DNA from: Globomyces pollinis-pini | Lineage: Eukaryota > Chytridiomycota > Chytridiomycetes > Rhizophydiales > Globomycetaceae | NCBI GenBank assembly: GCA_025399215.1 | Contig: MU621096.1 | Location: 108,158-172,157, forward strand | Length of the DNA stretch: 64,000 nt | Direction of reading: 5' to 3' | Shown: one piece after another, positions 20,164 through 31,775 of the stretch | Numbering within the stretch: the first letter of the stretch is position 1 | How the letters are laid out: every line of letters begins with the position of its first letter | Notes under the pieces: model-generated | Told to the model about the DNA's origin: nothing | Databases searched by the model: none | Seen by the model: the letters and a program-made list of their open reading frames with translations, nothing else | Position numbers and translations under genes: made by a program

Positions 20164-20701
20164 GTAGAAAGACAACAATTTTCAGAATCAAACAATGGAC
20201 TAAACAACCACAATGATTCATTATACTTCAAACTCGTCAGTATTACACTCAAATGGTCTTTAATGTGAACGAGTCTGGTTTATTATATTGCATATTGTAA
20301 GTAATGCAACTGCTCTCGTGGTGGGACAAACTCCCTTATCATGATAGATCAAGACCTGAAAAATTAATACAACGATCATGACAGACTACATTAATTTGTA
20401 CTTTGAAATAAGGAGTGATTTTAAATAACTATATTAGAGTGAATTTTTTTTAAGGAGTCTATAATAAGACGCGCGTTTTATGCACACGTTACTAAATCCA
20501 TTACAGACACGTCCACGACATGAGTATCAATACTTTCCAATACCAACAGTATCTAACTATGACGCAATCAAGTACCAGGCTGAAGTGGATTTGATTGATT
20601 CTGGCGGCACAGTTAAAGGTGGCACACATCCATGAAAAACTAGTTATGGGAGCATTGGTGCGTTTCTTTCACTTTGTCTTTTTATTTGATTGATTTTGGA
20701 T
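20164..20701. other. divergent upstream region with a short ORF
   Basis: Separates the start codons of the F-box-like and ABCG genes. It contains an open frame of 51 codons (20480-20635), listed separately. AT-rich runs and an ATAATAAGACGCGCG segment precede that ORF. No other gene is seen. Confidence 0.45.
20480..20635 (+). CDS. short ORF of 51 codons, doubtful
   Basis: An ATG-started frame that reads like coding sequence (PRHEYQYFPIPTVSNYDAI, then DLIDSGGTVKGGTHP), 66 bases before the ABCG start codon. It could be an upstream ORF in the ABCG leader, a small independent gene, or a first exon; no splice I tried joins it to ABCG in frame. No similarity recognised. Confidence 0.2.
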   Translation: MHTLLNPLQTRPRHEYQYFPIPTVSNYDAIKYQAEVDLIDSGGTVKGGTHP

Positions 20702-23700
20702 ATGGAAGAGTTTCAATCTATTAGACCTCTATCGGTATCAACGCAATCATTATCAGTATCCATTCAAAATCCTCAATCTACTCTGGACTCTTTATTAAGA
20801 AAACCAACTTCGTCTTTTAAAGTTCTCGATAATGTCTCTTTCGAAACCGCTCCCGGTCAAATTATTGCCATGTACTTTTGGCTTTCTTTAACATTCTTAG
20901 AATGGGTGCCTCCGGTTCTGGAAAAACTACGTTGTTGCATTCTCTTGCTGGTCGCTCAGAACATGCTAATAATGATGGTGAAATCCTTTTCGATGGATTG
21001 GATCCTACTGGCTTCTACGAAAATGGCTCTTGTTGTTATGTCCAACAGCATGGTATTTTTCATCTCTTCTCACTCTAGATTATTTAATGCCTTATTTAAC
21101 TGTCCGTGAAACTTTACGTTATACCTCTGAATTAAGATTGCCATCCAACTTATCCAGAGATGATAAATATGCTATTGTAGAATCTGTCATAAATGAGTTG
21201 GGGTTAAAAGAATGTGCAAACACAATTATTGGGGATGAATGGAAAAAGGGTATATCTGGAGGTGAAAAGCGTCGTGTCTCGTAACAGTTGTTTTGAATTA
21301 ATTTCTGTAGAGTTGGTTGTCAACTTCTCTCAAATCCGTCCATTTTATTCTTGGATGAACCTACCACAGGATTAGACGCATACACTGCATTTAATTTAAT
21401 TGAAACGTTAAAGAAACTATCCAGAAAAGGCCGAACCGTATTTATTACAATTCACCAACCTCGTTCTGATATTTTTGAATTGTTTGACTCTGTAATTTTG
21501 CTATCAAAGGGAAAAACTGTGTATGCTGGTGCTGCTGGTTCTTCTTTATTATCATATTTAAAAGATTTGGATTACCATTGCCCAGAAGATACAAATCCAG
21601 CTGACTATGTCATTGATATTATTTCCATTGATGATCGTACTGAAGAAGAAGAAATATCATCAAATGCACGAGTAGCACACTTGATAAAGGCTTGGAAGGA
21701 TCAAGTTGATGCCAATACCGCAATAACATTTGCCTACAAAGTAGCAGATGATACTGCTTCACTTCAAAGGTCATATGCGAGAAAAAGAAACGAATTAAAC
21801 GATACTGCCCCAACCAAAGGGGTGTTTTTCCTGAAGGCTGGAAAATCAAAAGAAGTGTTAATGTAATTGTGCTTTTTTTGACTATCATATAGCGAAAGAA
21901 AACAACCGGGAACTTCAGGTTTGGGAAAAACCTTTATTATCGCACGTCGTGCTTGGAGGAATTTGTTGCGGGATAATTTATCACTATGGGGGAGTCTCAC
22001 AGAAGTTATTATTGTGGGAATTCTTTTCAGTTTCATTTTCTTAAGAGTAAAGTTACACTCAAGTTGATTTTTAGATGGATGATAATCTTTCAGGAGTACA
22101 AAGTAGGAAAGCTGCTCTCTTTGTGGTGGGTAGTTCCCAGCCATTCCTTTTAGTTCCATTTTTTATTTACAAAATATGCGAAGACACAAAGATTTTTGAC
22201 AGAGAACGTGCTGATCGAATGTATGGATCATTTCCATACATTTTTGGACAATTTCTAGCTCAACTACCTTTTAATGTATTGTTTCCTATCTGTTTCTCTG
22301 CGATTACCGTATGTCATTCTTTAATGTTAAAATTTAGTATTTCATGATGGGATTTAGAACTGATGAATTGCTCATTCACTTTGCTCGTTACACGCTTGCA
22401 AATGTTTTGATTCACTTTTACGTTTTGGAATTCTCTCAACTTGCTGTTGCCATTTTCCGAGATTTTGCTAGTGCCAGTATCGTTGCTAGTGCAGTCTACG
22501 TTGTTTGTTCGTATTCAACTGGTTTCTTTATTCAATTGGACAATATTCCTATTTATTTGCGATGGATTCATCATGGTTGTGCAAACACGTAATGCTTTAC
22601 CAATACTTAACTTTAGATTTGTATATCGTCTATTAGTTTCCAATGAATTTTCCAACAAAGAGTATGCATGTGCAGATGTTGGTATTCCTTGTAAAGGAAA
22701 TAACACTCTTGATCTACTAAGTATTGATGTTGATGATTACAAATGGCCAATTTATGGTCTTCTTATTAACATTTTTACTTTGCTATTGTTGTCTATGATA
22801 TTACTTCATTTTTTCAAGTTTGATTTACACAAACACGCCAGTGCTGTGAAAGGATCACAAAAGGAAGAAAACAGAAGACTAACGATTGATACTAACAGTT
22901 TGTCAAGAAAGAATACCAACAAAGTCACAGTTAAGCTGGAGAATATTCGTTTAGAATTGGAAACAAGCAGCTGGAATCCATTTGACAAGACTGTGAAACG
23001 AAAGGTGTTGTTGGAAAATATCAGTAGTGAATTCACTCCTGGTTCACTGTCCATCATTATGGGGGCTAGTGGTACTGGAAAAACAACTTTACTATCTGTT
23101 CTTTGTGCTCGTGGTCTAAACTCTTCTAAATTTAAACGTTCTGGAAATTTGATGTTTAATGGACGAAATGAAACTGATCCAAACAGAATTGGTTCCATTT
23201 GCAGTTTTGTGCGACAAAGTGATGATCATTTACTGCCTGCCTTAACCTGTCGTGAGACATTAGTTTTCGCAGCCAAACTCCGTTTACCAATCGAAGTGTC
23301 GGAAAGTAGAAAAATTAAGCGAGCAGAGGAAGTGATCAGATTACTTGGTTTACGGGATTGCGCAGATACCATCGTTGGAAATGAAAATGTTAAAGGATTA
23401 TCGGGTGGAGAAAGACGTAGATTAAGGTTTTCTTTTGGTTTTATTAATATTAGTATTGGAATTCAAATGTTGGCCAATCCAAGTGTATTGGTGATTGATG
23501 AACCTACCAGTGGACTTGACTCTTTCACTGCCCATCAGATTATGGAAACTTTGAAAGCTATTGCTGAAAGTGGCCGTACTATCATTTGTTCCATTCATCA
23601 GGTATAAAATACATCTACTTAATATTTAGCCACGATATGATATATTTGGCATGTTTGATTCTATCTTGTTGTTGGCTAGAGGTGGACAAGTGGCTTACTC

Positions 23701-25078
23701 TGGCCCTGCAACTTCGATTATACCTTATTTTGCAACTCAAAACTTATTCTTGCCAAAATTCTCCAATCCTGCCGATTTTATCTTGGATATTTCTTCAGTT
23801 GATTTCCGAAGTATTGAAGCCGAGAAAAAATCATATGCACAATTAGATTCTATTGTGGCCCATTGGAAAAATAATCAACTAAAAAATGTTGACTTATCGC
23901 TCAATCAATCTCAATCTAGCAGCTCGTTGGGCACCTCTACAACTAAAGTACCAAATTTGAATGTTATTTCACCAACCAAGAAGACCATTCAATTTACCAT
24001 TGGATTCAACAATATTAAAGATATGAAGGCAAATAACTTTGAATTAGATGATGAGGGTAGATCTTCCATTTCATCTAGCACTAAATCAAGTGGAACCCAA
24101 CAAGAAGATATTGAACTAGGGGTACCATTATTGGAAAAGGAGATTATTATAAGACAAATGATTCCCTTCCATATTGCCTTTCCAGTTCTTACTTATCGAA
24201 GTTTTGTAAACACTTACCGTCAACCAGAGCTTATTGTCAATCGAATTTTACAAATCGTTATTTTGGGAGTCATTCAAGCATTGTACTACTTTGGGCTGGG
24301 TAACAACCAAGAATCAGTTCAAAACCGAATCGGTGCTTTGGTAAGTTACTCCATTACTAATATGTTAGCAACAATCTACTGCTGGTGTATTTGCAGGTCT
24401 ATTAAATACTGTGGCTGTATTCCCTACAGAGAAAAATCTATTGTTTTATGAATATTCTGACCGTACCTATTCCGTATTACCTTTCTTTTTGGCATATATG
24501 GCAATTGAAATTCCGATTGAATTGGGATCTTCATTTGTATTCGCCTTTTTTGCATTATACGTTGTTGGTTTAAAAACCACAATATTATCCTTCCTTTCCA
24601 TGGCGGTATTCATTTGGATATACTTATTCTGTAGCTAACTTCATTTTGTTTGGTGAACTTTGGTGAGAGTATTGGAATTGCGTTCTGTTCTGCGGTAGAT
24701 CACTTTGGATTATCTACCAATCTGACGTCATCTGTGTTGGGTGTGTTTAGTATCATGACTGGTCTTTTATCTTCCAACATGCCACTTATTCTTGACAGAA
24801 TCAATCGTGTTTCGCCTGTGCCATATTTTGCCCATTTACTGGCTGCAAATGAATTCACAAGCAAAATTACTTTTACATGTACTGATGAACAAGTATTGAC
24901 ACAGCAATGTCTGTACAAAAATGGAACTGATGTTTTGAAACTATTGACTGCATCTGATGATTTGTTTACCTTTAACGAGAACGACATAACTTATTATATT
25001 GTTGCTGGGGTGGGTATCACTATTGCCTATCGATTTGCAACCTTTATATTCCTCAAGATACGAATGACTATGGTTTAA
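20702..25078 (+). CDS. full-size ABCG (White/PDR-type) transporter
   Basis: A 1,354-residue protein in twelve exons with introns of 26-30 nt. The order is NBD1-TMD1-NBD2-TMD2, the reverse topology of ABCG proteins. NBD1 has GASGSGKTTL, ISGGEKRRVS and [15 protein letters not shown]2 has GASGTGKTTL, LSGGERRRLS and VLVIDEPTSGLD. Both halves carry a White-type tail, IHQPRSDIFELFDS and IHQPRYDIFGMFDS. Both ATP sites look intact, unlike yeast PDR pumps, in which site 1 is degenerate. Each TMD shows about six hydrophobic segments. Likely plasma-membrane export of lipids, sterols or drugs, but substrate is unknown. The ATG at 20702 is the first in frame. Confidence 0.92.
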
Positions 25079-25126
25079 TTCAAAGATAACTATGATTTTA
25101 CTTGATTGCATTCGTTCTTTTAATAA

Positions 25127-25315
25127 ATGGCATGTTCTTTACTTGAAGATTGTGGTGTTGCTGAGTTCCGATCGGACAGGGTTCTCTTCACAATAGTTGA
25201 AACCAGTTCAAACACCAGTAAGTATTTCTCTAAGGTCACCATAACTCAATCGGATATACTTTTAACAGTTAAAGACACTGATTTTAAATACTTTCAAAAG
25301 ATTATTCAACGTTGA
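25127..25315 (+). CDS. 62-codon ORF, hypothetical
   Basis: Begins 48 bases after the ABCG stop on the same strand, ATG to stop without introns (MACSLLEDCGVAEFRSDRV, then DFKYFQKIIQR). Not recognised. The composition is plausible for protein but the length is near chance in this AT-rich DNA, and it could lie within the ABCG 3-prime untranslated region. Confidence 0.25.
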   Translation: MACSLLEDCGVAEFRSDRVLFTIVETSSNTSKYFSKVTITQSDILLTVKDTDFKYFQKIIQR

Positions 25316-25416
25316 TCATTATCATTCATTCATATAGAATATCTTTGTCTGTCCAAATTAGGAACTCTGAACGGTTCGTGAGACAATTGAAACGGTCATT
25401 CGGGGACCAAAAAAAC

Positions 25417-25423
25417 TATAAAT
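25417..25423 (+). promoter_or_regulatory. TATA-like element of the LRR gene
   Basis: TATAAAT 28 bases before the LRR start codon. If used as a TATA box, the 5-prime untranslated leader must be very short. Confidence 0.4.
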
Positions 25424-25451
25424 ATCTACGATATTTAACATCAATTTCACA

Positions 25452-25955
25452 ATGAATTTCAACACTCTTTTGGTTATGACCCTCTCGTTAGGAAGCTATG
25501 CAACTACTTTGAACGATGATTGTAAAGTCATCCGTCAAGCATGGATTGAAGCTAATGGTGATAAGAATGAAATCCCTAGCAAACGTAATTGTTGTGATGA
25601 TGGTATTAGAAACAGATCTTTCCAATGTAATCAGAACAATACTCGGATCGTTACTGTTGACTTTGACGAGAAAAACTTGTCTGGTCCTCTACCAGCTGTC
25701 TTATCCAAGTTAGATCAAGTTACTAGTATTGATTTCTATGGAAATGATATGGTTGGAACTGTACCTCAATCTTGGACTCAATTGAAGCATCTTCGTGTAC
25801 TTTACTTGGCTGGAAACAAGTTGACTGGAGCTTTTCCAAATTTCAACAATTCTAGTTTGGAAGTGTGTGTTCTTTCTGGAAATACCTTTTGTCAATCAGC
25901 TACCGCTCCTATTCCGCAAGTATGTCGTGGTGTAGATGCAATTGGGAATTGTTAA
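25452..25955 (+). CDS. secreted small leucine-rich repeat protein
   Basis: An intronless 167-residue protein. The N-terminus MNFNTLLVMTLSLGSYATT is a signal peptide with likely cleavage near residue 19. Cys residues near CKVIRQAW and KRNCCDDG form an N-terminal cap. Three plant-type LRRs follow (LSGPLPAVLSKLDQVTSIDF, MVGTVPQSWTQLKHLRVLYL, LTGAFPNFNNSSLEVCVL). The end carries two more Cys and no membrane anchor, so it is probably released. The LxGxxP pattern is the plant-receptor LRR class, also seen in oomycetes and early fungi. Function is unknown; cell-wall binding, protease inhibition or host recognition are all possible. Confidence 0.82.
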   Translation: MNFNTLLVMTLSLGSYATTLNDDCKVIRQAWIEANGDKNEIPSKRNCCDDGIRNRSFQCNQNNTRIVTVDFDEKNLSGPLPAVLSKLDQVTSIDFYGNDMVGTVPQSWTQLKHLRVLYLAGNKLTGAFPNFNNSSLEVCVLSGNTFCQSATAPIPQVCRGVDAIGNC

Positions 25956-26322
25956 GTTTCTCCATTGCAATTTGATTAATATATTTATCGTATTCGTAAT
26001 CTTGTATTATTTATTATCAACGTGTTTAACTATTGCACAGCCAATTGTAAGCTGTGTATAAAATAAAATAGAGCAACCAATTACTAACCATGGTACGAAA
26101 ACCAAGTAGAAAACAGTCTATATCAATTAATGAACAATGACATATGTTATAGATCCTTATCTTACGACCTCTGACTCATTCCTTACATGTGTTCCACCTA
26201 CATAGTATTTCATTGTCTTGGGCCACTGCCAATGACTCAATTTCCCCAAGCCACTAAACTCACTAAACGGGATAAAATTGTAAACTTACCATCTCTAAAA
26301 CTTTACCACACAAAATTCTTTA
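25956..26322. other. intergenic, LRR 3-prime flank and PIL1-like promoter
   Basis: Contains an A/T-rich TATAAAATAAAATAG segment near 26055, which may be a polyadenylation region of the LRR gene. An out-of-frame ORF starts at 26235 (MTQFPQATKLTKRDK) and could be read only if spliced; I left it out because the BAR protein has a good ATG at 26323. Confidence 0.4.
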
Positions 26323-27975
26323 ATGGCATTTCAAGGACTAAGGAGAGGAATTATTGCTATCGGGCATTTAAATGATCCATCACTACCTACATTTATTGAA
26401 GAGGAAAAAGATATTGTGACAACGCTAAGTAGAGCATCAAAAGAATTTAATGAAACATCTTCTTATATGATGAAATGGGGTGAAAAGGAGCATTTTGATT
26501 TGAAAGTATCATATTTGTAACTGATTGTAGGATATGACCAGCAACTTTGGCGCTTTTACTGTTAGCATTGGGAAGGCTTTCTTAGAACTATCAGGTTACT
26601 CAACCATTCCCTCTGATCTTTAGAATCTCATTCAAATTATCGATCTAAATTAAAAGACATTAAAAAGAAACAGGATGAATTAACAGAGATCCAAAAGAAA
26701 CATAAAACTTTGGCTGATAAATTGAAGAGCGCTAAATCTAATGGAAAACCTTTTGATATGTTGGAAAGAGAAGTGACAGATACAAATACACAATTATTAC
26801 GCGTTTCTGCAGGTTTTGAAGCTTCTAAACGATCTATCCTTAAGGAGGCTATGCTACACCAATATAACGGCTGGTCAGAATTCGCTGCAAAGGTAACCTA
26901 ATATTTTGTCGTTTATCGGAACTTGGTTAGATATCTACAATTGCACATTTTGGAAAATATATGGCAAATCAAATTCCTCAAGGGATCGTTGCTCCAGGCG
27001 ATGAATTGCCTCCATACACCGGTAACTGATCATTTCCAGTAATAGTTTATCTTAGGTTCGAATACAACGAAGCAGATTAAAGACGATTGTATGGCAGCAT
27101 TAGTAAATGCTGGCAGTGAAACTATCTCTCGTCCAAATTCCAGTTTATCTACCACTTCCAATACTTTGCAGCCGGCTCAGGTCAATGCAAACTCCAAGTC
27201 TCCCAGACCTTTACCTGTGAATGCCAGCATAGGCTCTGATATTAGTCGACTTCCCACTTTGGCAGAAAATGTACAAAAATCACTTCCTCGGAACCCTTCG
27301 ATCAGTTCTATACAGTATCAGCAAGGTCCAGTCTCGAATAATCCCATTCAACAAGGTCCAATCACAGCTAATGGTTATCAACAAAATCCAATGATGGCCA
27401 ATGCTTACCAACAGAGTCCTACCATTGCTAACGGATTTCATCAATCGTCGACAACAACTACACCATATCAGCAATCTGTGCCAGGATACGTTTCTTCACC
27501 AATGAGTCACCAGTATCAACAATATCCGGCTGGATATGGATCTGATTATAGTTCAGCAAATAATGTGAACATGCCAGGAAGCTTTGAGCCGTCAGAAGTA
27601 TACACTCAAGCCGTACCACCATCTCGCTACCAAAGTCTTGGCGAGGAAAGTTTTCCACAATTCCCTGTCGGCAATATGATAAGTGATCCCCAATACCATT
27701 CTTCTAGTCCGCCTAAAGAAAATGGGGATATGTATTCGATGCTTCCTAATCGGCGTGATTCTCCAGTTAAATCGTATGCACCGGAATTGCCCATACGACA
27801 AAATTCAAGCCACCCATATACAGACACAGTATCAGCATCAGACGAGCTAACTGAATGTGCTTTTTGCAAGTCGATTGTTCGATATGCTCATATAAAGGAT
27901 CACTTGGATAACCAATGTCAAACTCATATTGTGAGGAAATCTAGTATATATTCAAATGCAGTTGGAAATATATAA
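26323..27975 (+). CDS. eisosome BAR protein (Pil1/Lsp1-like) with C-terminal zinc finger
   Basis: A 508-residue protein in five exons with introns of 25, 29, 38 and 34 nt. Residues 1-210 match the Pil1/Lsp1 BAR domain: IEEEKDIVTTLSRASKEFNE, SSYMMKWGEKEHFDLKDM, a long helix around KLKDIKKKQDELTEIQKK, and TIAHFGKYMANQIPQG. Pil1 coats plasma-membrane furrows called eisosomes. A disordered tail of about 240 residues follows, with Gln/Asn/Pro repeats (YQQ.P...A units). It ends in CAFCKSIVRYAHIKDHLDNQC, a CCHC finger resembling the UBZ4 ubiquitin-binding finger of Rad18 with one extra residue before the last Cys. Yeast Pil1 has no such finger. The ATG at 26323 gives the usual short Pil1 N-terminus. 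Confidence 0.85.
27313..27486 (+). repeat. Gln/Asn/Pro peptide repeats in the eisosome protein
   Basis: About five units of roughly 11 residues of the form (I/Y)QQ(G/N/S)P followed by A(N) and G/A (IQQGPITANG, YQQNPMMANA, YQQSPTIANG, and partial copies). They lie in the disordered tail after the BAR domain. Confidence 0.7.
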
Positions 27976-28322
27976 AGACAATTAATATATAACATAAAAA
28001 TAGTTTAACTTGGAAATGTTAAGATATTCGTAGTACATAGAGTACAAGGGTGAGTCTTAAATTGAGTCGATCTCTGTGAAACGATCAGTGCGTGTAATAC
28101 GGAATAATTCGCAATTGCATTAAATCGGTTAAATGATCATTTTGGACTAAACACACGAATAATAGGATCAAACATACCAAGAGCAATAGTCACCACCAAC
28201 AGGAATTTCAATTTTCCCACTCTAGATCAAACCCTGGCTTGTCACGGTGTGAATCATTGATTGAAACGCCACTACCACATGACGGACTAGTATAAATTCA
28301 TTCCGTTGTTCCTGATCTCTTT
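27976..28322. other. intergenic, upstream region of the S8 protease
   Basis: A 347-base spacer between tandem genes on the plus strand. It holds a TATAAATT element at 28291-28298. No ORF or RNA gene is evident. Confidence 0.45.
28291..28298 (+). promoter_or_regulatory. TATA-like element of the S8 protease gene
   Basis: TATAAATT, 24 bases before the start codon at 28323, in an otherwise mixed-composition region. Same arrangement as the LRR gene and the 10-Cys gene at 36919. Confidence 0.4.
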
Positions 28323-29872
28323 ATGCTATTTTCATACTCTCTCTTTGTAACTGCCGTTCTTTCCAGTCCTTTGGCGGATTTGGCCGGAAAGGTACTCAAA
28401 GTTTATTAACTCTAAAGATCATTCCAAACCAATATATTGTCACCTTCAAAAATGATATTCATCCTTTGGCCTTGCAATCCCACTTTAAATGGCTTGAAGA
28501 TGTTCTATCCCCATTGTTACCAAAAACTTCCCTCATGTCATTTCAAGAAGATTCTCGAAATGATCAATACTACTCCTCCCAAGGTTTCTGGGAAACTTTT
28601 GGAATCATTCATAAATACCACCTTCCTGAATTCAAAGGTTATTCCGTTCGTATCCCTAGCTTCATTGTCAATTTGTTGAAAGTTCATCAAGATATCGCCT
28701 TTATTGAAGAAGACAAAATTATGACTATTAATGGTGTTCAAGCAAACTCTCCAGCTTGGGGTTTAAGAGTATGTATTCGATTTTCTAATAAGCTAGAGAA
28801 TTGATGAACGTGACCTTAACATTAATGTTAAAAGTTACACTTTTCCAGACTCTGCCGGAAGTAAGTTATTTAAACTTTTTTAACCACTAGCTGGTGTTGA
28901 TGCATACATTATTGATACTGGTGTATTTGTTGGTCATCCTGAGTTTGAAGGCCGTGCTAGAATCGGTAAATCATTCAGTGGTGATGGTACCAAGGATGGC
29001 AATGGACATGGTACTCATTGTGCTGGTACTATTGGATCCAAAACTTATGGTGTTGCTAAAAACGTTTCTTTGATTGCTGTGAAGGTATTAGACAATCAAG
29101 GCTCTGGTACTACTTCAAATGTCATTGCTGGAATTGACTGGGCTGCTAAAGATGCTTCTGCTAAGGCCGCAAAGGGTGGAAAAATTAAGGCTGTTGCAAA
29201 CATGTCTCTTGGTGGTGGTGCTTCTGCTGCTCTTGATCGTGCAGTGAAAGCTGCTACTCAAGCCGGGCTTGTCTTTGCAGTTGCTGCTGGTAACTCAGCC
29301 CGAGATGCATGTTTGTTGTCCCCTGCCCGTGTTCCAGAAGCGATTACGGTTGCTGCCTCGGACAAGTATGACCAAATTGCCAGCTTTTCTGAAAGAGGAA
29401 AGTGTGTTGATATTATCGCTCCTGGTATTGATTCTTTCTCATTTAATCTATTTAGGTGTTGACATTCTCTCTACTTGGAACAACGGAAAGACCAACACCA
29501 TTTCTGGTACTTCCATGGCTACACCTCATGTATGTGGTGTTGTAGCTTTGGCTCTTGCAGAAGGTGACTTTAAATCTGTGAAAGAAGTCCATGATTACAT
29601 CAAAGCAGTTTCTTCTAAAGATAAGATTGGCGGGTCATTACGTGGTGCACCAAATAACTTTTTGTACAATAATGTTCTTAAAGGAGGATTCCCAGATGAT
29701 GAACCAAAGGGTAAGTTTAGAATGTACTGAATGAATAGAACCTGAACCACAACCGGATGAACCAGAAGACCCACCAACAGAAGGAGAATGTCCAATTCCA
29801 CAATGTTTGTTTGATCCAGCTTGTACATCATGTTGTGTTGACTGTTTTTACAGTGTTGGTAAATTGTTGTAA
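28323..29872 (+). CDS. secreted subtilisin-like protease (S8A, proteinase K type)
   Basis: A 468-residue preproenzyme in six exons with introns of 26, 28, 30, 31 and 28 nt. [20 protein letters not shown] is a signal peptide, followed by an I9 propeptide ([10 protein letters not shown]...[10 protein letters not shown]). The catalytic domain shows the triad: Asp in [13 protein letters not shown], His in [13 protein letters not shown], Ser in [11 protein letters not shown], plus the oxyanion Asn in [12 protein letters not shown]. After the domain comes a Pro/Glu-rich linker ([17 protein letters not shown]) and a 25-residue tail with six Cys (CPIPQC...CTSCCVDC), absent from proteinase K. It probably acts outside the cell in nutrition or host invasion; the tail might bind wall or substrate. 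Confidence 0.93.
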
Positions 29873-30094
29873 AGAGAGATACCAATAATAAAGTGATTGG
29901 ATAATCTGATACAAGTTAATAATTTTTGAAATTCCAAAAGCAGAAGTGGCTTGGAGTCCCAGTGGCGTTTTTCAAAGATTTCAAGTGATCTGAAGTTTCG
30001 GTTGAAATTGGAAAAAAGTGACTTGAAACAAACGTCACTTATTTCTTTACTTTTTTAAATTTCATTCCATTTTAGAAAGGTCGAATAATTAAGA

Positions 30095-30970
30095 ATGGAA
30101 AATAATAACCTATCAAACGAACAATCATTATTGCAAAATGACCATTTACATTTACAATTACCAAATAACGATCATGATAATCAACTTCAACTACATCTAC
30201 AAAATCATCCAAATCAAGAAAATTTAAATAATTGGTCGTCTTATTTAAATGACCACTCAAAATCAAACGATTTATTACCTTCCCTAACTACATACCAAAC
30301 TACAAACTATTTACCTTATAACATAAATATGCCCTCTCCTCAAGATTCACCGCTTTCAAATTCTTCTAATGAATTAAAGTACTCTTTACATAACCCTACT
30401 AATCAACCTCAAAACAATACTATCTTTGAACAGTCACTATATAATGGTACACAGAATGCAAATCAAAGTTTACATCCTCAAGTTACAAATTATATTTTCG
30501 TCACTGAAGATCCTGCTAGTGGTAAGAAGCTGAGGACTTTTGGGGATACTGGTTTTGCTGGTTATTCCGCATCCCTAATGACTCCTAACGCCGATTCCAT
30601 TTCTAATTCTGTTCATTTCAATAGAAATTCTCTATTACCTCCAAATGAACAGCCAAATCCTAATTTGTTTGCTGCCCCTATAAAACAGTGGAACTGTGTG
30701 TGTGGAAAAATATTTGATAATTATGATGATTATTTGCCGCATAGTAAAACTCATCGACCGGATGAACGTCCACATGTTTGCGATCAATGTCATGTAAATA
30801 GAATCTTTTTACTTACTCTTTAGCGTGGATTCACAAGACGACAAGATTTAAAAAGGCACATGGCAATCCATTTTAGATTATTCAAGCCTTTTCAATGTCC
30901 AAATTGTGCCACCACTTTCACCCGAACGGATGCATTACAACGTCATATCAAGGCAAAGCGATGTCAATAA
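30095..30970 (+). CDS. C2H2 zinc-finger transcription factor
   Basis: A 281-residue protein in two exons with a 30-nt intron inside the second finger. The first 190 residues are Asn/Gln/Leu/His-rich and disordered. Three fingers end the protein: a divergent one (WNCVCGKIFDNYDDYLPHSK), then HVCDQCHRGFTRRQDLKRHM and FQCPNCATTFTRTDALQRHI with C-terminal KRCQ. RRQDLKRH is the recognition-helix form of fungal Crz1/Ace2/Msn-type factors, which often sits in stress or cell-wall programmes. Exact orthology cannot be claimed. A nuclear DNA-binding activator is likely. Confidence 0.85.
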
Positions 30971-31084
30971 GATTATTTTACCACTTTCCACATTCATTTG
31001 AAAGCGTTGGTTTAAATTAGATATGTAGACGTTATTTCTTGCTTTTTTATAAATAACAGTTTAAAAATTCAAATATTTATTTGA

Positions 31085-31664
31085 TTATGATGTTAAAATT
31101 GACTGATCAACCATATCAATACCAAGTATAAGTTTAGAAATGATTTCGTACCTAAAACCAAAATTGAGTTTAGATTCAAAAATACCAGAATCCAAGACAA
31201 TTAAAGTCGCGCTTGGTAAAGGTTTTGGAATTAAAGTATCAAATCCATTTCCAACTTGCAACGTTCTAGTATTTGTTGCAGTGACATATTGAATTGTTGA
31301 ACTCATCATTACACTAGTAGATTCTATAGTAGTAACAGTACTAAATTGAATTCTTGAAGATGGTTTTGGTTCCATTGTCATTGATTTCAAATTCACTTTA
31401 CAATCACCAATACCTTGATCCATCTGAATTTGTTTTTGTAACATTAAATTAGGATCATCTAAACTAAATATCATTATGGTATAGTCATTACCAAATATCA
31501 TAACATTTCATTTGTGTTTGTTGACTTTCACATAGACATTTGTAAAATTCATTGTTGGGTTGACCTTGGACTGATGCACTACATTTACTGATTCCTAACA
31601 TTGCTTTTGTATTACAATTCATGAATTCGGTTTGTTTGGCACATAGTTGTGGTCCAATGGACAT
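31085..31664 (-). CDS. Cys-rich protein, start uncertain
   Basis: Two exons with a 28-nt intron; 183 residues from the ATG at 31664. It contains QLCAKQTEFMNC, ISKCSAS, EFYKCLCESQ and MKCYDIC, a Cys pattern like fungal extracellular proteins, then a Ser/Thr-rich region with TTIESTSVMMSSTIQ. No signal peptide follows the ATG. The frame is open upstream to about 31760 (with KLSCIRTVICIS) but holds no ATG, so either a first exon is missed or the gene has decayed. No hydrophobic C-terminal tail is seen. It lies just downstream of an AAAP transporter on the same strand. Confidence 0.5.
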
Positions 31665-31775
31665 TGAAATACAAATGACTGTTCTAATACAACTTAATTT
31701 ATAGTCATTTAAAGTATCCAAAGTTCTCACGTTAATGGAACCAAAAAAGTTAAACGTGAATTTAATTTATTAGAC

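Noticed and set aside
27055..27080. GGTTCGAAT string as a tRNA B box
   Set aside because: It is the splice junction of the eisosome gene, has no A box upstream, and lies inside coding sequence.
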